Counted from the stretch's first letter, positions 8,809 through 18,187 are shown. The stretch: 64,000 nt of DNA from Bacillus salipaludis (GCF_004358205.1 NZ_SMYO01000005.1:425261-489260), one strand, 5' to 3'. A program made the numbers and translations. The notes: a model not told the origin generated them from the letters alone.

Positions 8809-11026
8809 AACTTTTTTAATTTACCTACCTCACTTCTTTGACTGGATGCTAAAAACGACTATTATGGCAAGCGTCCTAGTGGGACTCATCTTGTGTGTCA
8901 AAGCCCTTCTGAGAAACAAGCTAAACCCAAGGTGGCATTACTTACTTTGGATGGTTTTGCTTGTGAGATTATTACTTCCTTGGTCTCCAGATAGTTCATA
9001 TAGTATTTATTCAATCATCTCAAATAGTTATAAATCCACTACTTCTTTCAAAAACGAACCTAATATTGGAACGAAGGCTTTACCTAATGAAACCGTAGTC
9101 ATGGAAGAGGGAAATTTCGTACCAAATTTACAACAAACAACTATGGAAAGCATTAAAGGAACAAGTAATAAAGATACAATTAGTATCGAGAAGCAAAAGG
9201 ACAAACCAATTTCCTTTCATACAATTGCTATGTACCTTTGGTTAATCGGAGTTTTTATAGTAGGTCTTAAAACACACAGGCAAAATAGCGGCTTAATGAA
9301 CTTAATAAAAAAACAGCCTGTTATTACGGATAAAAGAATTTTAGATATATTTAATACCTGTAAGGAATCTATGTCTATCCAAAAGGATATCCCACTAATT
9401 CTGGCTGGAGTAGTATCTAATCCAACTGTTTTTGGATTCTTTCGTCCCAAAATACTACTCTCAATAGAGTTAATCAATCGGCTTACAGAGGAGCAGCTAA
9501 GTCATATCTTTTACCATGAATTAGCCCACATCAAACGAAGAGACGTTGGATTTAATTGGTTAATGCATAATTTATTAATATTAAATTGGTTTAACCCTAT
9601 TCTTTGGTTTGCATACATTTGCATGAGGGAGGACCAAGAACTTGCATGCGATGCGTATGCTCTTACATTTATGGAGGAAGAGGAAAAAATCCCATATGGA
9701 CATACGATTATCAGTCTTTTAGAACAATACTCATCAAAGTATTATCAAGTCCCCAGTATGGCAAATTTAAGTAGAAATAAAAGGACCTTAAAGAGGAGGA
9801 TTTTAATGATTAAAAAATTCAAAAAGAAATCGTATGGTTGGTCTGCATTCGGAATCATTGTTGTCCTTGGTGTTTCATCGCTGTCCCTGCTCAATGCACA
9901 TGTAGAAGGGTCTAATGGTAAGGTGATAGAACAAACCACAGAAAAGGTCTCAACGAAAGAAAACAAATCAGGCGAAACTGTATATATACCACCAATAAAA
10001 ACAGAAAATTTTAAAGACATGACAAAAGAAGAAATTCTTACGAAAATGCTTAATACTGTTGATAATTTTGAAACTGCCAAGGGTGAATATAAATTACATT
10101 GGGCAAATATAAACGGTGCTGATGGTTATACTTTGACCGATTATGAACTTAGTATGAAAAATAATTATAATGCAGGCGGTTATAGTAAAATAACTAACAT
10201 TGTAAATGGAAAAGAAGAGACAAGCTATAGTTATTATAATAATGGTACTATGTGGTATATAAAACCAGACGGCACCTATGAAGAAGAAAAATATCAAGAA
10301 CCTCCACATCAAGGCACTTTAAAGATTAAGGATGCTTTTTCAAAGGATAGCGAGGGAACCAACGTAACAAAAATGAGAGAAAGACCTATATTGGCTGGTG
10401 GTTCCGATTCACTATTTCCATATGAAATTGCATCAAACTATACAAGGGATTTAAATGACTGGGAAATAGAAAAACAAAACGAACAACTTTTAGGGCACAA
10501 TACTGTAGTGATAAAAGGAAAATTAAATGATTATGCAAGGATAAAGCATAGCTCTAATACTTTTCGTTTTTGGATAGATAAGGATACTGGAATATTGATG
10601 AAGTATGAAACTTACAATTCTGCTGGAAATGTAGTCAATTATTTACACCCTACTAAACTTGAGATAAATGTGCCTATTGATAGTAAGGATTTTGTTCCAA
10701 ATTTAAATGGTTATAAAAAATTTGACAGGTCATCAATTGAAAATGGACCTCGTATCATGACTGGAAATATTGATAATGAAATTCCGAAGGAATTAAAGAC
10801 TCAATGGGAGGAAGCTAAGAAAAAACCAAATGATACTACCATCTTGCATAAAGATGATAAATGGTATATCTGTGCTAAAAAAGGATACCTTGTTGATGGA
10901 ATTGAGGTAAATGGTAAAGAGGGTACGTTATTGTTGGCAAAGGTTTCTGCCCAAAAATCACAATATATTTTCCATGCCTTGGCAGAGAAATATAAAGTTG
11001 ATAGACTTAAAATTGTTTATGAATAA
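8801..11026 (+). CDS. blaR1: BlaR1/MecR1-type M56 membrane metallopeptidase with a LolA-like sensor part
   Basis: The 741-residue protein has membrane helices near residues 12-36, 43-60, 142-158, 248-268 and 347-366. The zinc protease motif HELAH lies at about 239-243 and the third ligand region EDQELACDAYA follows, as in peptidase family M56. The extracellular part after residue 370 is not a penicillin-binding domain. It reads LNTVDNFETAKGEYKLHW... and YELSMKNNYNAGGYSKI, resembling the LolA/RseB-type fold, followed by a small C-terminal domain. It therefore probably senses a ligand other than a beta-lactam. It is coupled to the upstream repressor gene. Confidence 0.85.
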   Translation: MIKTFLIYLPHFFDWMLKTTIMASVLVGLILCVKALLRNKLNPRWHYLLWMVLLVRLLLPWSPDSSYSIYSIISNSYKSTTSFKNEPNIGTKALPNETVVMEEGNFVPNLQQTTMESIKGTSNKDTISIEKQKDKPISFHTIAMYLWLIGVFIVGLKTHRQNSGLMNLIKKQPVITDKRILDIFNTCKESMSIQKDIPLILAGVVSNPTVFGFFRPKILLSIELINRLTEEQLSHIFYHELAHIKRRDVGFNWLMHNLLILNWFNPILWFAYICMREDQELACDAYALTFMEEEEKIPYGHTIISLLEQYSSKYYQVPSMANLSRNKRTLKRRILMIKKFKKKSYGWSAFGIIVVLGVSSLSLLNAHVEGSNGKVIEQTTEKVSTKENKSGETVYIPPIKTENFKDMTKEEILTKMLNTVDNFETAKGEYKLHWANINGADGYTLTDYELSMKNNYNAGGYSKITNIVNGKEETSYSYYNNGTMWYIKPDGTYEEEKYQEPPHQGTLKIKDAFSKDSEGTNVTKMRERPILAGGSDSLFPYEIASNYTRDLNDWEIEKQNEQLLGHNTVVIKGKLNDYARIKHSSNTFRFWIDKDTGILMKYETYNSAGNVVNYLHPTKLEINVPIDSKDFVPNLNGYKKFDRSSIENGPRIMTGNIDNEIPKELKTQWEEAKKKPNDTTILHKDDKWYICAKKGYLVDGIEVNGKEGTLLLAKVSAQKSQYIFHALAEKYKVDRLKIVYE

Positions 11027-11033
11027 TTTATTA

Positions 11034-11070
11034 GGAAAGCGATACTAATATTGTATCGCTTTCCTTTTTT
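11034..11070 (+). terminator. Terminator of the blaI-blaR1 pair
   Basis: GGAAAGCGATAC pairs with GTATCGCTTTCC, followed by a T run. Confidence 0.9.
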
Positions 11071-11122
11071 ATTCTAAGTATGTGTTAATAGTTGATGCTT
11101 ATAAAGGCATCGCATTTTTTAG

Positions 11123-11138
11123 TTTAACTAACGGAGCT
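11123..11138 (+). repeat. Intergenic AACGGGTGC-type repeat, divergent copy
   Basis: TTTAACTAACGGAGCT sits between the blaR1 terminator and the acetyltransferase gene and matches the consensus TTcAACwAACGGgtGCt in most positions. Confidence 0.5.
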
Positions 11139-11233
11139 AGTGGAAAAAGGATTTTAAAATATTTTATAGAATTTTTTGAGTTGACCAGAATTTTGAGTCT
11201 TATATATCTAAAGTATGGAAAGAAGATGAAAAT

Positions 11234-11740
11234 ATGAGTATTGGTGTAATTGAATTTGAAAACAAGTTGTTAGATTTGAATGTACGTGTAATTGATATTG
11301 AAAAGGACAAGGATGTACTTATTCAATTTAGAAAAGATACTCAAATCCAAAGTGTTGGAAAGTTGGATGGTTTTGATTTTGGCTCTTATTTAAATCGCGT
11401 GAGAGAAAGGATAAATAAACTTCCCAATGGGCAATTATTAATTGAAAAGGATAATATACCAGTTGGGCAAATGGGGCTTGGTATTGTAGATTATGAAGGA
11501 ATTGATATTGGTTATGTAGATTTATTCTATCTTATACCAGAATATCGTGGAAAAGGTCTTGGGGAGGATTTAATTAGATATGCAGAAAATTTTTTTAAGG
11601 AGATAAACGTATATGAGTACCAATTACGGGTGTCTTCTGCCAATCAAAGGGCAATTCGTTTATATACTAATTCGGGATTAGTCAAAATAAGCGAAGATAA
11701 TGAAGAACATCCTGTGTGGAGAATGAGAAAAATATTATAA
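11234..11740 (+). CDS. GNAT family N-acetyltransferase
   Basis: A single acetyltransferase domain fills the 168 residues. Motif A is visible as YLIPEYRGKGLGEDLI (about 100-115), with the Q/RxxGxG acetyl-CoA pyrophosphate loop as RGKGLG. Motif B follows as RLYTNSGLVKI. The substrate cannot be told. The gene stands alone and ends before a strong terminator at 11818. Confidence 0.85.
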   Translation: MSIGVIEFENKLLDLNVRVIDIEKDKDVLIQFRKDTQIQSVGKLDGFDFGSYLNRVRERINKLPNGQLLIEKDNIPVGQMGLGIVDYEGIDIGYVDLFYLIPEYRGKGLGEDLIRYAENFFKEINVYEYQLRVSSANQRAIRLYTNSGLVKISEDNEEHPVWRMRKIL

Positions 11741-11817
11741 ATTAAGCATTTTTAATATGAGTGGAATAAACTTACATTTGATTGTATGCCTAACGCTTTT
11801 GATAGCTTCGTAACATG

Positions 11818-11847
11818 AAAAAGAACTTGGTATTCCAAGTTCTTTTT
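11818..11847. terminator. Bidirectional terminator
   Basis: AAAAAGAACTTGG-TATT-CCAAGTTCTTTTT, a 13-bp stem. Confidence 0.9.
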
Positions 11848-11862
11848 AGCGCTATTACAAAG

Positions 11863-11893
11863 TGACGTTCTAATTGGATTAATTAGAACGTCA
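11863..11893. repeat. Perfect 13-bp inverted repeat
   Basis: TGACGTTCTAATT and AATTAGAACGTCA are separated by GGATT. No T tract follows on either strand, so this is not an ordinary terminator. Confidence 0.7.
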
Positions 11894-12041
11894 TATGGGT
11901 TAAGGTAGCCTGTACGCTGTTAACAGGTAAAAACGGAACAAATAACTAACCCTTTTACTATCATCTGTATGAAGAAGATTGCTGAATTTCATTAGTAACC
12001 GTTTTATCCATTAGGATGTAAAAGGAGAGAGTAAAAATCCA

Positions 12042-12191
12042 TTAAACATTAATCTCAATTAAGGAAACTATTGCTAATATAAAACCCGAAATAAAGAAAG
12101 CAAGAGTTACTGCCCAATGAAAGTTATAGAAAGAAAATATTGTGGTGAAAAAGGTGAAAATTAACCAGTAATGTGGGTTTTTTAATTTCAT
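12042..12191 (-). CDS. Small membrane protein, 49 aa
   Basis: The frame from ATG 12191 begins MKLKNPHYWLIF and ends AIVSLIEINV, with two hydrophobic stretches (about residues 9-21 and 26-45) separated by a short NFHW turn. A purine-rich GGGAAGTGG lies 5 nt upstream. Basic N-terminal residues favour an inside N-terminus. Family unknown. It could be co-transcribed with other minus-strand DNA, but the SpoIIP-like gene is also minus and lies upstream at a 95-nt distance. Confidence 0.55.
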   Translation of the reverse strand: MKLKNPHYWLIFTFFTTIFSFYNFHWAVTLAFFISGFILAIVSLIEINV

Positions 12192-12285
12192 TTTTGCCAC
12201 TTCCCTTTCTTTATCTCTCTACATTTTTTGATTTAACATTCTAATGAACATTTCTTAGAGGCTAAAAAAATATTTCTCTTCTCTT

Positions 12286-13440
12286 TTATTCTTTACTTCC
12301 TTTGTTCTCTTCCCAATATACATCTGCAAATACTTCACCAAAGGCACTAATTGTTCTATCTAATTCATCAAGATTATTATCGACTCCACCTACTTCGACT
12401 AATATGGCTCGATTTGAGATATCTTGATTATAAACACCGTTACCTTCAAATTGACTTTTTTCAAAGACGCCTCTACATAGTCCTGGATATTTTTGTTCAA
12501 CTGCATTATAAAGTTTTTTTGTGAACGCCTCATTCTCTTTATAGTTTTTATTTTCTCGTCCAACAATAAAAGATATCTTTGCGTATGATTCTCCGTTTAT
12601 TACTTTTGTTGTTAAGTTTTTACGAGATGAATCGCGATGAATATCAATAAAATATTTTATATTAGGATTATTAGATACTGCTGCTTGTACTACCTGGTGT
12701 GATATTTCATAAGAAGACGAATATTTTAAACCTTTTTTAAGTAATTCTGCATTAACATTGGTTGTATCATGGTAAGCACTAATACCCTTTTGCACTAATT
12801 CAAAAGTTAATTCTTTTCCTAACCCTACAACGCTAGCCCTCGGGTCGGAAGAAATCGCTTGATTGGGGTTCGATGTATTTTTTAAAAGTGGAAGATAAGA
12901 CTCTAAATTATGTGTATTGTAAATAAATACTTTACTTCCTTTTGGTGAAGAAGGTAATTTGATATTTTCTTCATTATTTTTATTTGTATGCTTATTTAAT
13001 TCTTCTTCTGACACTTGTCTTTCATGTAATAACACTTCTTCAGGGGGAGACGATTCAAAAGGTAGTGTAGTTAAATTAGTTCCTTCTCCAGCTACTACTA
13101 TCTGAGTATCATAGGCTGCCAAGCCTGGTAACTCATGGACTAAATATGTTCGTGCATCTGTAGGTTTTAAATTTGTTGCCATTAAGAATAAAAGGGAGGA
13201 AATTTTAGAAAATGTAAAGACTTTACTTTTATCGGGTGCAAATGCATGATTTTCTGAATTAATAAAGGTGACATATAAACTATCAGATTTTATATTTTTA
13301 GTTAAATTCTCTAGTAAATCTGAACTGTATCGAGAGTTCAAAATCCAAATAAAAAGGATAACTGTAATTACTACTAAAAAGAATAAAGTTGGGTCATGTT
13401 TCTTTTCTCTCGTATTATTAAATTTTTGCATATAAGTCAC
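12286..13440 (-). CDS. SpoIIP-like cell-wall amidase/endopeptidase
   Basis: After an N-terminal helix (FFLVVITVILFIWILNS) and a linker, the C-terminal half has the SpoIIP signatures: VFIYNTHNLESYLP (zinc-site His and Glu), YFIDIHRDSSRKN, and ILVEVGGVDNNLDEL. SpoIIP, as part of the DMP complex, removes stem peptides from and cuts glycan strands of septal peptidoglycan during engulfment. At 384 residues it is about family length. SpoIID and SpoIIM are not nearby, so it is probably a paralogue rather than the essential copy. Confidence 0.85.
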   Translation of the reverse strand: MTYMQKFNNTREKKHDPTLFFLVVITVILFIWILNSRYSSDLLENLTKNIKSDSLYVTFINSENHAFAPDKSKVFTFSKISSLLFLMATNLKPTDARTYLVHELPGLAAYDTQIVVAGEGTNLTTLPFESSPPEEVLLHERQVSEEELNKHTNKNNEENIKLPSSPKGSKVFIYNTHNLESYLPLLKNTSNPNQAISSDPRASVVGLGKELTFELVQKGISAYHDTTNVNAELLKKGLKYSSSYEISHQVVQAAVSNNPNIKYFIDIHRDSSRKNLTTKVINGESYAKISFIVGRENKNYKENEAFTKKLYNAVEQKYPGLCRGVFEKSQFEGNGVYNQDISNRAILVEVGGVDNNLDELDRTISAFGEVFADVYWEENKGSKE

Positions 13441-13566
13441 CTCTTTTTATTTTTATGACAAAAAAAGGTAAATATAACAGAAAATGATACACTTACTGTA
13501 ATCGAATGATTATTCCATTCTTTATTACTAATATTGTAGTGTAGTTGAATAAGAGGAGGAGTTTAT

Positions 13567-13988
13567 ATGAGTATAGCGACCTATCTAGGATGCAATTTAA
13601 ATTTAGAAATAACTGACGAATTGACAACATACAACCTTATTGATGTGGGGTATATCTTTTCAGAAGAAGAAAACAGAAAGAATGTTAAGGAAAAGCATTT
13701 TTCAACTAAAAATGTTTATGAAATTCAATTACCCAATCCTCTTTACGATTTAAATGTATTTCAAAAAAAGAACAATCCACGTAATTACAAAAAATCGAAA
13801 AAAGATTTTATTGCTCTGTGTAACTTTCTAAACCAACATCTTAATCCTGGTGAATATTGTGAAATCTATCCCTGTTGGCTGGTGAAGAACTCGAATCAAA
13901 ATTAGGAAGCTTGATTATTCCATTAGAGGGCTATGATTTTGATAAAATTGAGATTTATGAAAAATGTCTTGTTAAATTAGAAAAGTAA
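13567..13988 (+). pseudogene. Hypothetical gene interrupted by a late frameshift
   Basis: The frame from ATG 13567 (AGAGGAGG upstream) runs 112 codons to TAG 13905. The conserved-looking sequence continues in the neighbouring frame from GGT 13881: GEELESKLGSLIIPLEGYDF to VKLEK and TAA 13988. A one-base loss near 13877-13880 joins ...CEIYPCW to GEELESKL and gives about 140 residues. A hairpin terminator (14031-14060) follows the second stop, not the first, which supports 13988 as the original end. Function unknown. Confidence 0.65.
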
Positions 13989-14030
13989 GTTATTCAACTC
14001 GCGGGTGATATAGAATATGAAGATAATAAG

Positions 14031-14062
14031 CCGTTTGATGTTATCTCAGACGGCTTTTTTAT
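14031..14062 (+). terminator. Terminator of the frameshifted gene
   Basis: AGCCGT...ACGGCT followed by a T run. Confidence 0.7.
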
Positions 14063-14162
14063 TTACCAGTAAGGGCGGAGGACTGCCCTGTATAGTGTGC
14101 AGCCTAATTATAGTAGTCGAAAGGGGTAGATTTTTATTTCAACTAGTGAAAAGGCTGAAACC

Positions 14163-14186
14163 AAAAAAGACACCTATTAGGTGCCT
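14163..14186 (-). terminator. Minus-strand terminator of the DUF3888 gene
   Basis: On the minus strand GGCACCTAATAGGTGTC is followed by TTTTTT, just after the stop codon at 14197. Confidence 0.75.
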
Positions 14187-14196
14187 GTATGTAATG

Positions 14197-14673
14197 TTAT
14201 TTTTTAGTTGGTGCTTCTTTATGGTCGTATTTAATCAATTTTATCGCTGGGAGGTTTTTGGGCAGATTTTGTTTATTGATTCGCATGGGTTCAACTGCAA
14301 AATATAGCGTATCAGTTCCAAATATTTTTCCATTACCATTTGAAGGTAACAGAGTGATTTTTAACACATAACTAAAGCCTTTAATGTCTTTATGACTATT
14401 TCCTTGTGTTATTCGAACCATATCATACTTTTGCCACCAAGGAGTTGCGTATCCATTAATAGTGCTGTCATTGTAATATTCTTTTATGGATTGAAAAATC
14501 TCATCCTGAAAAAGGTCAAGAAAAAAATACCCATACAATTGATGATTATCTTTACTTGACTGTGAGAACTGAGGGAAATCTTTGGAATCTCTATTATAAG
14601 CTCTAGCTTCTTTAAAAAATAAACTTGAACTTAACATTAGCATGGACATACCAATTATAATATACCTTTTCAA
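14197..14673 (-). CDS. DUF3888 domain protein, exported, copy 1
   Basis: A signal peptide (MKRYIIIGMSMLMLSSSLFF...ARA) precedes a domain with the DUF3888 layout: LFLDLFQDEIFQSIKEYYND, a WW...YDMVRITQ strand and YVLKITLLPSNG...DTLYFAVEP. The 158 residues are family length. AGGAGGTG precedes the ATG. DUF3888 proteins are Bacillus exported proteins of unknown role. A second copy lies at 60176-60586. Confidence 0.7.
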   Translation of the reverse strand: MKRYIIIGMSMLMLSSSLFFKEARAYNRDSKDFPQFSQSSKDNHQLYGYFFLDLFQDEIFQSIKEYYNDSTINGYATPWWQKYDMVRITQGNSHKDIKGFSYVLKITLLPSNGNGKIFGTDTLYFAVEPMRINKQNLPKNLPAIKLIKYDHKEAPTKK

Positions 14674-15065
14674 ACAAGCACCTCCTGAATTTTATTTGTT
14701 ATTTTATGTAAACAGGTATTCTTTATACATTTAAGATGTTCTGATTAGTACGCCGTTTGATAAAATTGTGTCATTCGTTTTTCATATTTTCATTTATTTT
14801 CGCGTTATATTATGCGTTAAAAAGTTGATAATAATATCTTGAACTAAACAGAAGAAATAAATCATTTACGAGAAAAGTTAGAAAAGAATAATAAAAATTA
14901 AGATTGTCTTTTTCGACTAATGAAAACAATAAATTGAAGAAGATTATCCGCTTGTTTATTTGTCATTTCTATTAGAAAAGATGAGATTGCCCAAAATATC
15001 TACACAAAATTCCCATATAAAATGTGTTATCGATGAAATATAAAAATGAGGAGGAATTTAACAAT
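14674..15065. other. Gene-free stretch upstream of a DUF3916 gene
   Basis: This holds the divergent promoters of the DUF3888 and DUF3916 genes. A short frame near 14850-14900 reads EINHLREKLEKNNKN before a stop and may be a remnant, but it has no start. Confidence 0.35.
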
Positions 15066-15623
15066 ATGAGTGAATGGGAAAACGAAAACAATTCAAAAAA
15101 GAAAGTACGTGGCTTAAAAAGGAGATGCCGCAATTTTTTTAAATATTTAACCGAACAAACAGATTCTTTGCCTGCCCCAAAAAATGATGACCCTTCGTAT
15201 CCAAGTTACTCGGTTCTTCGGCTGAACTTCGATAAATTCTTTACTGATTCTAAGAAGACTCCAAACTCTATAAGAAAATTATTTATACAAACAGTTATCA
15301 ACAGAACTCATTATTTAATCCAGATGAGAGGAGAGTCCCAGAAAGAATATCGTATCTTCTGCACTTTCTACCTGCCAAATTTAGACGGAGCTGCAATTAT
15401 TATTTTATTTACGAAAAACGGTTTAGAAAGTTTTTATGAGGGTTTATTTCATAGAGAGCCGGAGGGAATGCAGCTTATATCCTTGCATCAAGACCGGAAT
15501 ATTGAAAAGGAGTTGGGATTAATTGTTCCCAAAGGGTTAGGCATCAAGGGATTTAGAGCAGAAGATGACGATTATATTAATTTCCATTCTTATGAAATTT
15601 GGTTAATCGGTATATTGGAATAA
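15066..15623 (+). CDS. DUF3916 protein, paralogue 1
   Basis: I choose ATG 15066 (MSEWENENNSKKKVRGLKRR), preceded by AGGAGG at 15049-15054, because the paralogue at 19762 starts at the same place (MNQWVTYNCSKKKVRGIKRK); an upstream in-frame GTG at 15024 lacks support. Shared blocks are YLTEQTD.LP, LNFD.FF.DS.KTPNS, QTVINR, EYRIFC.F.LPN and a C-terminal WLIG. DUF3916 proteins occur in toxin-immunity-like clusters, but their role is unproven. The protein is soluble. Confidence 0.75.
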   Translation: MSEWENENNSKKKVRGLKRRCRNFFKYLTEQTDSLPAPKNDDPSYPSYSVLRLNFDKFFTDSKKTPNSIRKLFIQTVINRTHYLIQMRGESQKEYRIFCTFYLPNLDGAAIIILFTKNGLESFYEGLFHREPEGMQLISLHQDRNIEKELGLIVPKGLGIKGFRAEDDDYINFHSYEIWLIGILE

Positions 15624-15928
15624 AAAAACTACTGTTGGCAATGGTTATAAGAGCCTTTAGAAATAGAAAATGATATTTTTTTATTTCATTGTTGCTAAAT
15701 CAGTATCAAGCTTGTTTTTAACAACATTAATCGGAAAAGAAAAATACTGTTTTAACTATGGATTGAAATGAAATTTAACGAGAATATTATCAAACTGACT
15801 GTTGCCCAAAACAATGACCCTGATTGGCAATGGATTGAGAGTTTTATGAGAGCTTAAAATTTTCAAAAAATATTTAGACTAAATATGGAGAAGAAAGACT
15901 TTACTGATTCTTCTCCACAAAATACTTA
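15624..15928. other. Intergenic stretch with a possible gene remnant
   Basis: A 29-codon frame at about 15767-15856 (starts MKFNENIIKL, ends WIESFMRA) looks like the start of a lost gene but has no good ribosome-binding site. Nothing else was seen. Confidence 0.35.
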
Positions 15929-17362
15929 TTAATTGCTTTCATCAAACGATAAAACTTTCCATCCATCTTTTTCTTTATAGAGGGTTACGGAAATTACTAG
16001 TCTTTTTGATTCTCCGTTATCATTTAGACTAATGGTAGCATTATATGTTTCTAATTCTGCCCCGGCTGGTAAATTGGTGAAGCTGCGTACTTTATCAGAT
16101 TTTACAATATCTACAATCTCAAAACTCGGTAAATTGGCCGCAAAAAATGGTTCTTCAAGGTGAGTTTTTGCTTCATCACCAAAATCATTAACCAAGTAAC
16201 TTCTAAATGTTTCTTTATCCTTTTTGTTTCCTGCTTTAAGGACCCCTGATACTATCTTCTGATTTTCCTCTTCATTGATGCCATTAGAATTCTCCTTTGA
16301 AGAATTACTTGATAAGGCAGAGGATTTGGAAACCCGGATTAACTCAATAGTTGGGTCCTGTTCGAACGAATACATATCCCAAATGTGTAGTTCACTGGAA
16401 GTGACAGAAACCGCAACATCCTTTGGATTTTGAACAGGAACTTCAAAATCCTCAGCTACTAAATCAAGATTATTGTTATAAAGAGAAACCGTCACGTTAT
16501 CTCCCGATTGAACGACATATAAATCTCCGCTTGCATCTCCAATAATGGAAGTAGAGCCATTGTCTTTAATTTCAATCTTCTTCATTTCTCCATTCACAAA
16601 CAATGGTTTTCCTGTTTCTAAATCTAGTTGGTTAATTTCATTTGTATTTTCCACTATAAAGTACATTTTTTTCTGTTTTATATCCACATACACTTTTGAC
16701 TCATAAAGAAATTGGGATTGCTGGGGGACTCTTGACATGATTTGTTTAATATCCTGGAAGTCCAATATTTTTTCTCCATCTACATACAATGAATATTTAT
16801 CGTTGCCATCTGGAATAATAAAACCCTCGCCTTCAGAAGTATTAACCAAATATAAATCATTTACTGGAACACTGCCTGCTTTATGCGATTGGTTATTGGT
16901 GTTTGAAAAATCAAAATGTCCTGAAGTGATTTCTTTTTTTTCTATATCAAAAAAATAGTAACCACGTGGGTATTGACCAACTAAATAATTGTTTTCCAAT
17001 CCATCGGAAATACTTTGCCATTTTTCCAAATTCCCTGAGACTTCACGGTAATTTCCATACATATCATCCCGAATGGTTAGAAAAACATTTCCATCCTTCT
17101 CTGAGACATAAAAATTCCCGGGCGTTTTAATTTCTTTATTTAAATTGACGGTTCCGCCCCCAAATTGCTTAATGGTTTCGAGGATTTTAAAAGATGTTTG
17201 CTCTTTATTATCTGTGTTATTTTGGTTGTTTTTTTCTCCCTTAACTTCCTGAACAGACGATTTTACTGCCTCTTTTTTCTTACCTTCTTCCTTGTTCCCG
17301 CATCCGCTTATCATGGATAAAGCAAGTAAGGAGGCTGCACCGCCTAAAATAATCTTTTTCAT
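15929..17362 (-). CDS. Lipoprotein with a C-terminal NTF2-like region
   Basis: ATG 17362 is preceded by GGGGGAAAG and gives a classic lipoprotein signal, MKKIILGGAASLLALSMISGC, with the lipid-modified Cys at residue 21. The longer in-frame start at 17455 would bury this signal. The central 300 residues are beta-rich repeats that may form a propeller. The last 110 residues (VSGVLKAGNKKDKETFRSYL to GWKVLSFDESN) resemble the NTF2-like fold of many extracytoplasmic proteins. It would sit on the outer face of the membrane. Function unknown. Confidence 0.75.
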   Translation of the reverse strand: MKKIILGGAASLLALSMISGCGNKEEGKKKEAVKSSVQEVKGEKNNQNNTDNKEQTSFKILETIKQFGGGTVNLNKEIKTPGNFYVSEKDGNVFLTIRDDMYGNYREVSGNLEKWQSISDGLENNYLVGQYPRGYYFFDIEKKEITSGHFDFSNTNNQSHKAGSVPVNDLYLVNTSEGEGFIIPDGNDKYSLYVDGEKILDFQDIKQIMSRVPQQSQFLYESKVYVDIKQKKMYFIVENTNEINQLDLETGKPLFVNGEMKKIEIKDNGSTSIIGDASGDLYVVQSGDNVTVSLYNNNLDLVAEDFEVPVQNPKDVAVSVTSSELHIWDMYSFEQDPTIELIRVSKSSALSSNSSKENSNGINEEENQKIVSGVLKAGNKKDKETFRSYLVNDFGDEAKTHLEEPFFAANLPSFEIVDIVKSDKVRSFTNLPAGAELETYNATISLNDNGESKRLVISVTLYKEKDGWKVLSFDESN

Positions 17363-17551
17363 TCTCTTTCCCCCTGTTTTTCTCTGCCCATTTGTATTAA
17401 GGGCGTGTAATTGTTCACCAGAAACTGGTTCATGAGGAAATTTTACCATAATCAATACTATAGGTGTGATAATAGATTAAATAACATTTATAGAATGTTA
17501 AGGTTGGGGTTCATCTCTTATAAGCTTGTTTTAATAAGGGGTGAGGGGAAA

Positions 17552-17890
17552 ATGGAACTCATAAAAAAATTGGGCGAACGAATTCGGATTCTTAGGAAAG
17601 AAAAAGGATTGAGCCAAGAGGAACTCGGTGAACGGGCTGACATACATACCAATCATATTGGTGCTATAGAACGCGGAGAAAAAAATGTTACGATAGAAAG
17701 TTTAATCAAGGTTACCAGAGGTCTTGGAATCACTTTAGATGAGCTGTTCCGACACCTCGAACCGGCTGAAAAAGATGATGATTTAGATAAAATCGTACAA
17801 TTATTAGCCAACCTCTCTGCGGAGGATAAACAATTGGCTTTACAATTAATTTCAACTGTCTTTGAATGGGAAAAAGAAAAATATCAATGA
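17552..17890 (+). CDS. XRE-family transcriptional regulator
   Basis: ATG 17552 (GTGAGGGG upstream) starts a 112-residue protein with a Cro/CI helix-turn-helix at residues 6-60: GERIRILRKEKGLSQEELGE, IHTNHIGAIERGEKNVT and LGITLDELF. A helical tail (LDKIVQLLANLSAEDKQLAL) probably mediates dimerisation. An in-frame start at 17411 would add residues with no homology signal. It diverges from the lipoprotein gene and could regulate it; that is inference from position. Confidence 0.85.
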   Translation: MELIKKLGERIRILRKEKGLSQEELGERADIHTNHIGAIERGEKNVTIESLIKVTRGLGITLDELFRHLEPAEKDDDLDKIVQLLANLSAEDKQLALQLISTVFEWEKEKYQ

Positions 17891-17980
17891 ATTTTATATA
17901 CTTTTAAAAAAGAAAATGGTTAAAATCGTAAGTGCTGATAATGTGTAGAAACAGAGAAAATTGTAAATAACACATCAAAT

Positions 17981-18010
17981 ATTGGCTATTATCGTAGTGA
18001 ATTAGCCAAT
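17981..18010. repeat. 8-bp inverted repeat
   Basis: ATTGGCTA and TAGCCAAT are separated by 14 nt. No T run follows, and no gene was found between 17891 and 18187. Confidence 0.5.
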
Positions 18011-18148
18011 AAAGGACCAAACAAAAAAAGACACTTGGAGCAGAGTCTAAGTAGTTCTGATAAAATGGGGAAAAAGTGAAAAAACAATCAAAAGCGTACA
18101 TTCAATGAAAACCGTAATCGAATAGAAAATGACATTATAATTACCGAC

Positions 18149-18184
18149 AAAAAACGCTTGGTTATCAAAATCCATGCGTTTTTT
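18149..18184. terminator. Bidirectional terminator
   Basis: AAAAAACGC pairs with GCGTTTTTT. On the minus strand it closes the small-gene group at 18188-18834. Confidence 0.8.
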
Positions 18185-18187
18185 ATT

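Larger units (their letters stand above)
11741..12041. other. Intergenic stretch with terminator and unexplained inverted repeats
   Basis: It holds the terminator at 11818-11847, a perfect 13-bp inverted repeat at 11863-11893 without a T run, and a smaller dyad CCTGT...ACAGG near 11910-11928. No gene was found. Confidence 0.5.

Noticed and set aside
14017..14307. A plus-strand open frame of 96 codons
   Set aside because: It begins within the terminator of the preceding gene, overlaps the DUF3888 gene on the other strand and has no ribosome-binding site.
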